Positions 41,368 to 42,298 of a stretch of DNA of 42,298 nt are shown piece by piece. Origin of the DNA: Anoxybacillus tepidamans PS2 (GTDB taxonomy: Bacteria > Bacillota > Bacilli > Bacillales > Anoxybacillaceae); the NCBI RefSeq assembly GCF_000620165.1, contig NZ_JHVN01000023.1, forward strand, positions 1 to 42,298, in the 5' to 3' direction. The position numbers and the translations under genes were made by a program. Under the pieces are notes generated by a model that did not search any database, was not told the origin of the DNA, and saw only the letters and a list, made by a program, of their open reading frames with translations. Each line of letters opens with the position of its first letter. The stretch's first letter is position 1.

Positions 41368-42246
41368 TTAGTATTGTATTTCCTCATTGGAGCGGGTTAA
41401 TTTTCTAATCAACCACGTAATGATAATACAAATCAGCAATAAAGAAAAAGCAATTGCACTTCCGTAGCCAAAATTGAAGCTGCGGAACGCTTTTTGATAC
41501 ATATACGAAGCGATGACCTCGCTTGCACCGTTCGGCCCTCCTCCTGTCATAACGTAAATTAAATCGAAATACTTTAATGAACCGACGACTGCTAACACAA
41601 CGGTGATTTTAATCACTCCAGAAACTAACGGAAGTTTGATTTTATAGGCCAACTGCCATGGATTCGCCCCGTCGATCACTGCAGCCTCGATGATGGAAGA
41701 TGGGATGTTTTTCAAAGCGGCATAGTAAATCAATATATAAAAACCGGCATATTGCCAAATAATCGGAACAAAAATAGAATATAGAGCAATAGAAGGATCA
41801 GCCAGCCAGTTCGGCGGATCATCGATACCAAGAGAGGTAAGAAAATGGTTTAACATTCCGTTAGACGGATGGTAAATCCTTAACCAAAGTTGAGCGATTG
41901 CCACCGAAGACAATAACATTGGAATTAAATAAGTCTTTCTTAACACATTTGCCCCTTTTATTTTTCCCGAAAGCACCAATGAAACAGCTAAATATCCTGC
42001 TAAACTAATAACAGAAAAAAGCGCCAGTAAAAAAGAATGATACGCACTTCTCCAAAACATATCATCTTTAATCAATTGTTTATAGTTATCTAATGCGATA
42101 AATTTCATGGTACCAATACCGTCCCATTTCATTAGGCTATAGTAGCCTGTCATGAAGATTGGAATATACACTAATGCCATAATGAGCAGCAAGGACGGAA
42201 GTATATATAAAGCGATGACTTTCTTATCGGACATCATTTTATTCAT
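41368..42246 (-). CDS. Carbohydrate ABC transporter permease (CUT1, MalF type)
   Basis: This 292-residue permease has six membrane helices. The EAA loop is IPSSIIEAAVIDGANPWQLAYKIKLPL, followed by VMTGGGPNGASEVIASYMYQKAF, a hallmark of MalF/UgpA-type partners. AAAGGGGAAACGGT precedes the ATG. The gene precedes the MalG-type gene by 21 bp. The solute-binding protein, usually the first gene, would lie beyond 42298. Confidence 0.93.
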   Translation of the reverse strand: MNKMMSDKKVIALYILPSLLLIMALVYIPIFMTGYYSLMKWDGIGTMKFIALDNYKQLIKDDMFWRSAYHSFLLALFSVISLAGYLAVSLVLSGKIKGANVLRKTYLIPMLLSSVAIAQLWLRIYHPSNGMLNHFLTSLGIDDPPNWLADPSIALYSIFVPIIWQYAGFYILIYYAALKNIPSSIIEAAVIDGANPWQLAYKIKLPLVSGVIKITVVLAVVGSLKYFDLIYVMTGGGPNGASEVIASYMYQKAFRSFNFGYGSAIAFSLLLICIIITWLIRKLTRSNEEIQY

Positions 42247-42298
42247 ACCGTTTCCCCTTTGATGATGTATAAAATTTTGTGTAAAGCATTTTACTAGA

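Overview
The window reads as a chromosome segment of a thermophilic Bacillaceae, most likely Geobacillus or Parageobacillus. The evidence is the gene set: a GH52 beta-xylosidase with linked xylAB, fruRKA, feoAB with a small Cys-rich partner, tnrA, lytST and KinB-like and MapB-like proteins. Shine-Dalgarno sites are strong, and TTG and GTG starts are common. Base composition is moderate, near the mid-40s percent G+C by eye. Species assignment is inference.

Layout. 1-300 is the 3' end of a DDE transposase cut by the window edge. 0.5-9.9 kb is mixed housekeeping: a YidC/OxaA2-type insertase, a YdjM-type membrane protein, a HemD-like protein, a KinB-like sporulation kinase, a type I methionine aminopeptidase, a UPF0047 protein, an MBL-fold hydrolase and the YcgQ/YcgR pair. 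10.0-13.7 kb is the fructose operon fruR-fruK-fruA (minus strand), with a legible sigma-A promoter, a pair of 21-bp direct-repeat operators and a cre-like site. 13.8-16.4 kb holds a GGDEF/HD-GYP membrane protein behind a DUF5317 gene and a 30-residue membrane peptide. 16.6-19.1 kb is feoA-feoB plus a small FeoB-associated Cys-rich protein, with a Fur-box-like site. 19.2-20.6 kb is an IS200/IS605-type element carrying only tnpB. It is followed by an endonuclease I homologue, two NhaC-family antiporters, tnrA with a divergent two-gene small-protein operon, and lytST. 28.2-29.5 kb is AT-rich and poorly assigned. 29.7-31.7 kb encodes a nitronate monooxygenase and a YhaR-like enoyl-CoA hydratase. 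32.1-34.3 kb is a DUF1801 gene interrupted by a complete tnpA+tnpB IS605-type element. 34.4-42.3 kb is pentose use: xylAB, a DUF624 protein, the GH52 beta-xylosidase and two sugar ABC permeases, all on the minus strand. The solute-binding gene is probably just outside the window.

How the genes work together. In the xylan block the permeases would import xylo-oligosaccharides, the beta-xylosidase would release xylose, and XylA and XylB would convert it to xylulose 5-phosphate. xylAB has its own promoter with a XylR-type palindrome over the -35. In the fructose block FruA phosphorylates fructose during import, FruK makes fructose 1,6-bisphosphate and FruR represses. In the nitrogen region two perfect TnrA/GlnR boxes each lie about 50 bp upstream of the predicted start of one of two divergent promoters, so both tnrA and the small-protein operon look TnrA-activated.

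The most informative part is the mobile DNA. The insertion of element B (32422-34212) can be undone on paper. Joining ...TTTAA to TATTGAGG... restores the C-terminus of the DUF1801 gene in frame. This fixes the exact element ends, its target motif TTTAA (the expected TnpB TAM) and the guide sequence that the 3' omega RNA should carry. Applying the same rule to element A gives ends at 19176 and 20537 with motif TTTAT. Four 53-56 bp miniature elements (20572, 28545, 34307, 37530) share the left-end and right-end motifs of these elements and look like non-autonomous relatives.
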